Assembly (NCBI RefSeq): GCF_001039355.2
Contig: NW_019773836.1
Coordinates: forward strand, 360,539-424,538
DNA length: 64,000 nt
Direction of reading: 5' to 3'
From: Lingula anatina
Lineage: Eukaryota > Brachiopoda > Lingulata > Lingulida > Lingulidae
The notes under the pieces are model-generated. The model was not told where the DNA came from. It worked only from the letters and a program-made list of their open reading frames with translations, and searched no databases. Both the position numbers and the translations under genes were made by a program. Numbering within the stretch: the first letter of the stretch is position 1; each line of letters begins with the position of its first letter. Shown one piece after another: positions 60,207 to 64,000 of this stretch.

Positions 60207-60643
60207 TTACAGATCTTGTTTCTTTATATTCGAACTTACACAAGTGCATTCAGAGACGTGCTTCATTTGGGTTTACCGCGCCAATAACAAAAGTTCTTTC
60301 AGTTTTAAGGATTCCTTGGTGAAATAGATCACGTGACCTAGTTAACAGACCCTCTTACATTTGTGATTTGTTCGATAACATCCAATCAAACACCACCGAA
60401 GTTCAGACGAGACAAGTGGATATGTATGGAAGTTTGGAAATGAAATGGCTGAGCTGGCCCACTTTTCGGCTGTAAACCTCGAGCAACGTCCTGTCTGCCC
60501 CAAGTTCGAAGTTCGGAGATTTGCTTGCTTCCATCAACTTTACGATAGAAAGTAGGTATCATGTTTTCCAAGGGTCACAGTCAACAAACAAAATATTAAA
60601 TTATCCAAGTAAGCATTGAAAACTAGTTTCGGTAAAACGATGC

Positions 60644-60718
<75 letters not shown>

Positions 60719-62807
60719 CTTATTTATTACAGTGAGCCAACGTATTTATTACAGTGACCCAACAGGTGTACAGTATATCCGAAAATTTTAGTTGCAACAC
60801 TACTGGGTTGTGATTACAAACTGCGCACCATATTTCATTTTAGCGCATTGTTTGCAGCACTGGAGGAAAGAAAAAAAAAAAAAAAAAAAAACAGCAGAGT
60901 TGATTTAGCCGGCTTGGCATTGGTTATAGATCAAAGTCTGTCTGGGGAAAGGTAATAAAAGGCATTTTATCAGTGCTAGATGTACGTAAGAACGCAAATA
61001 GACTAAGAATGTGTAGAGAGATGCCCCTCAAAGATGATGACTCTCAGGAGACCACATTAATTCAAGCCAGGAAAGTCCATTTTTGTTCCAAACTGTGATT
61101 TTGGTTTTATACTGTATCCTCTGTAGTTACATGTATCAGTTATGACAATGAGAGCGAGTTGCTGCAGATCAGCCGCCCTGCATAGCTAGGCCTTGGGCTA
61201 AAAAGCATCCTCACAGAATGATTGAGGAGTTACCACCGTGCTTCAGACTATTATATCACTTATGTGGTAAATATATTTCGTCATTTGGTGACGTCACCGA
61301 CAAATTAACCCAGACGAACAGAATTGTTTTTTTTTTCGGACCCCAGAATCAGGGATATAACATAACCTATGCTAAATATATAATACCACTTGATTTATTC
61401 AGGTAGAACACAAAACAACACTAAGAGATCCCAGCGGTAGATCTTCAGCCATACTGTACAGACCGATAAAAGCCTCCAGTGGTAGTATTTCGAGTGCGTA
61501 AATCTCCAAGAAGAAAAAACGCACAGAAAAAATGGAATCGTAAATCAATATGTTGGACGTCTCGATTGCCCATAGATACTGTGTACGCGGCAAACGTGTC
61601 ATGTCGGTTGATCGTTATGGATTGAGAAATGAGAACATCTACACAAGCTTGTTCGTGGCGTCCCTGAAACGATTCAAAGCCCCCCCACACACACACACAA
61701 AGGGGACTAATATGTAAGAGCAACGTGGTAGCTATAATTGTGCTAGGACAGCTAACATTTGACTAGCATTAACATTACTTTTGTTTTACAAAATAAAATA
61801 ATACTATTAACAAATAATTAATAACACATTAATTAAAAATCTAGTTTACTGGAGGAAAATGTTTTAAAATCAATGCACGTGCACTTTTTGTGAGCCGAGC
61901 TCAGCGTGTCTTTTTTGTACAATTCAAAAAAGTAATAACAGACCACCAGGTACAACAAAAATAAATTATTTTATTCTTTTCGTATCAGTGAGCTTGACAC
62001 AAACTTTTGTATACATCGGTGGACAGTTTACGACTTCACTTACGCCTAGGTTACATTCGCCTTGTCCGTATGATGCACGTACACTACCCGTAAATTACTT
62101 TTTTGTGCGGCGTTCGTGAAGAGAAAGAAGAAGGCGGTGGCCGTGTGAAAACGACCTCCGTAGCCTCCACGATTTTGTCGAGCTGATTCTGATTTTGTGT
62201 TTCCAAATTCTAACCACGTGGGTTTTTAAATCTTAGGGCGGCTACACATACAACGTATTGCCCTTTCAGGAAGTCGTAAGGAGTGTAAACGGCATAAGCA
62301 TGGACTAAACGGGCTCCGTATGGTCACTTTTCCTGTTTTAACTGTTTAATCATATTCACACAAAAGATTGTACATGATTTCCATCCTACGGCGCCCGTGG
62401 CAAAAGTAATCCAGGCTGTTTTCGTTTTCCATCCACAACAACGGGGCACCGCTTCCTAGAAATACTTGCTTTGACAACATGTAATACTTATCACACAACA
62501 GAAACGTATTAACGCTCGCTTTAACAATACATGGCGAGATATACCATCCACGTTTATTATAACTGGAACGCTGAAACCAGCACCAATACAAAATATTACA
62601 TAAATACCATATGAAAGAAAATGGTGTTAGCCAGCTGAAGTCAATAATGATTCCTTTCATCAAAACAGATATTGCACATTGTTCACAATTTTAATCATAA
62701 CTTATAATTCAATCTAAAATTTTCAATATGCACACTCCACTGGCCATCTTATCAGCAGGATAGATCGTAATTCCACTGGCAGAGCCAAGATTTTTCTAAG
62801 GTGCGCA
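60207..62807. other. Non-coding interval with microsatellites
   Basis: Includes the CT/TA block and an A tract (60871-60891). A 105-codon minus frame at 62346-62663 lacks supporting features. Confidence 0.45.
60647..60718. repeat. (CT)n-(AT)n compound microsatellite
   Basis: CT run of about 47 bases running into an AT run of about 25 bases. Confidence 0.95.
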
Positions 62808-62836
62808 GGGCGGGGCGGGGCGGGGCGGGGGGGGGG
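62808..62836 (+). repeat. G-quadruplex-forming GGGGC tract
   Basis: Five G runs separated by single C: GGGC(GGGGC)3 then a run of ten G. It lies about 580 bp beyond the stop of the minus-strand gene at the right edge. Nearby CACTGGCAGAGCCAAG resembles the terminus of CAGTGGC-type elements. Confidence 0.7.
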
Positions 62837-62944
62837 CTGAAACCTATTGGCTCAATTCGCTCACAAACATAAAACGAGAAAAACTGCAATTTTACTGTAA
62901 TATGTGAGGCACAGAAATGGGAAATCAGCTTGGGTTTGTCTGCC

Positions 62945-62950
62945 TTTATT
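62945..62950 (-). terminator. Possible polyadenylation signal of the minus-strand gene
   Basis: AATAAA on the minus strand (plus-strand TTTATT), about 465 nt after the TAG at 63413. Confidence 0.3.
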
Positions 62951-63412
62951 TGGTCTACCGTCTTTGGGAGGGAGAAGGGAGCAGGGAACCTAAGAAGCTA
63001 AGGGAAGGGCTCTCGCTGGTGGTGCCCTCTTCTGGATCTTCCCTTGAACTTACATCTGCCCTACTTCACTAGCTAATTCAATCAGTAATTTTTCAATAAG
63101 AAAATGGACATAAAAATGAAAAACTAGATTTTGTGACACAATTAAATATTGGAAGAAAAAGCCATATGTATGAATACATTGACCAGTCAGAACCCTCTCC
63201 TGTGCTGGAAAGAAATAATTCTTGGCAGTAGAGAGAGAGAGTGCTGGCTAAATTAGTCATCTCTTAAAACAGACTCTTAAACTAGAAATACAATAAGAAC
63301 ACATCAAAAAGACCTGAACCATTCTTTGGAGAACTAATATTTCCACAAGAAATACTTGAAAAAATACAATATCAAGATTGTTCTTAAAAACAACCCAGCA
63401 TTACTTTGACAA

Positions 63413-63825
63413 CTACCGATAGTAAAGCAAATCATTTATGGAATCATCTTTGTTCTTGGAGGTCTTCTTTGTCTGTTTCCCATACACAAATTGATAATTG
63501 TCTTCCAGCTGACTGTGTTTCTCTGCTTCGTCTACAGCATCAGTATCCGTTCCCTTTGAGAAAGAAAAATAAATGGCTAAATATAAATAATACACACCTT
63601 TAACAAAACAATTTCTCTTTCTTAACTGCTTGTTTAACAGTTTTCCATTTTGTCTCCAGTGTGACGAGTCAGATTAAGTGTTTTGGTTCAACTATTAACT
63701 TGCAAGAATATTTAAAATACATAAAAAAGAGTATGAAAAACAGAACGACATGAAACAAACACAGAAGACTCACAGTGTCAGAAGACATTATCTTATATTT
63801 TATATTAAAAACATGGTGTCCTGAC
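63413..63825 (-). CDS. Minus-strand gene end: 51-residue microprotein or C-terminus of a larger protein; minus-strand join(63553..63413 preceded by 63788..63774)
   Basis: On the minus strand ATG TCT TCT GAC ACT (63788-63774) meets a strong donor GTGAGT. A 220-bp intron ends in TTTATTTTTCTTTCTCAAAG, an excellent acceptor. The terminal exon (63553-63413) begins GGA ACG GAT in phase 0 and ends TAG. The join gives MSSDTGTDTDAVDEAEKHSQ, then LEDNYQFVYGKQ, a basic TKKTSKNK patch, and DDSINDLLYYR. It is acidic first, then basic, with no signal peptide or membrane segment. The frame also stays open upstream to an acceptor (CATCATCATTTAG, exon from 63825), so this may be the tail of a longer protein entering from the right. 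I do not recognise the family. Confidence 0.45.
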
Positions 63826-64000
63826 CTAAATGATGATGGTAATCTTTAATATGGAATCAGAGCACACAATTAAAACAGCATTCATCAATTTATTATCTGC
63901 ATAAAACCATTAATCAACAGGCTCTTCACGCACTGTGCATTCAGATTGCATGTAAATGATAATTAAGTAGTAAAATGTGAAAAATCTTCACCTTTTAGTA

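Noticed and set aside
62346-62663. 105-codon minus frame near the right-edge gene
   Set aside because: Aromatic-rich sequence with no family resemblance. It is downstream of a likely poly(A) signal on the same strand.
1-64000. CRISPR arrays, rRNA or canonical tRNA genes
   Set aside because: No regular spacer-repeat array, rRNA-like stretch or intact A/B-box tRNA was seen. The window is eukaryotic and repeat-rich.

Overview
This is a gene-poor, AT-rich stretch of an animal nuclear genome. The evidence is spliced genes with GT..AG introns, dense microsatellites, many short inverted-repeat (MITE-like) elements, a non-LTR retrotransposon remnant and scaffold gaps written as N. The one gene I can identify encodes a neuropeptide F (NPF/NPY-family) precursor ending in GRPRF-GKR. 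Together with the marine-invertebrate style of the repeats, this suggests an aquatic invertebrate bilaterian, perhaps a lophotrochozoan or a hemichordate. The species cannot be fixed from the sequence alone.

Layout. 1-818 is the 3' end of an unidentified plus-strand gene: a splice donor at base 2 and a terminal coding exon at 586-818. 819-36691 is a long non-coding interval. It holds a CCTCCGCCAAGG-ended element (874-1102), two of three copies of a GGCGGATCC-type element (1256 and 28304), a 341-bp inverted-repeat element with a 9-mer array (3391-3731), and a duplicated CT/CA microsatellite block (4721-5200). It also holds two large foldback elements (6665-7216 and 7975-8864), a C-terminal reverse-transcriptase fragment on the minus strand (18427-18665), and several MITEs (9458, 30663, 30865, 34598). 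36692-45570 is a 4.28-kb direct duplication with nested sub-repeats. Its first copy carries a 167-bp MITE whose empty site is preserved in the second copy. The join sits on a G run containing an N, so an uncollapsed haplotype is a serious alternative.

47400-57030 is the NPF gene. It has a CRE-like cluster upstream and three coding exons (47606-47817, 54011-54111, 56534-56613) giving a 130-residue precursor. The phase-2 intron inside the Arg codon of the C-terminal RPRF is the classic NPY/NPF position. The unexpected part is the C-flanking peptide. Once exons 2 and 3 are joined it contains a complete canonical EF-hand loop (D102 to E113, DFNGDGKLSSAE) with plausible helices on both sides, and intron 2 falls inside that loop. 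This is the main candidate for something undescribed.

57031-63412 is again non-coding, with a PIF/Harbinger-type MITE (60027-60206), microsatellites and a G-quadruplex motif. At the right edge a minus-strand gene ends: a terminal exon (63553-63413) and, upstream of it, a short exon with an ATG and a GTGAGT donor. These encode either a 51-residue acidic/basic microprotein or the tail of a longer protein.

How the genes relate: the three loci show no operon-like or functional link. The NPF gene is embedded in transposon-rich DNA, and its first intron has gathered a 728-bp foldback, a GGCGGATCC element and a poly(A) retro-insertion stub. Most other open frames in the window are chance frames across low-complexity or transposon DNA and are not annotated as genes.
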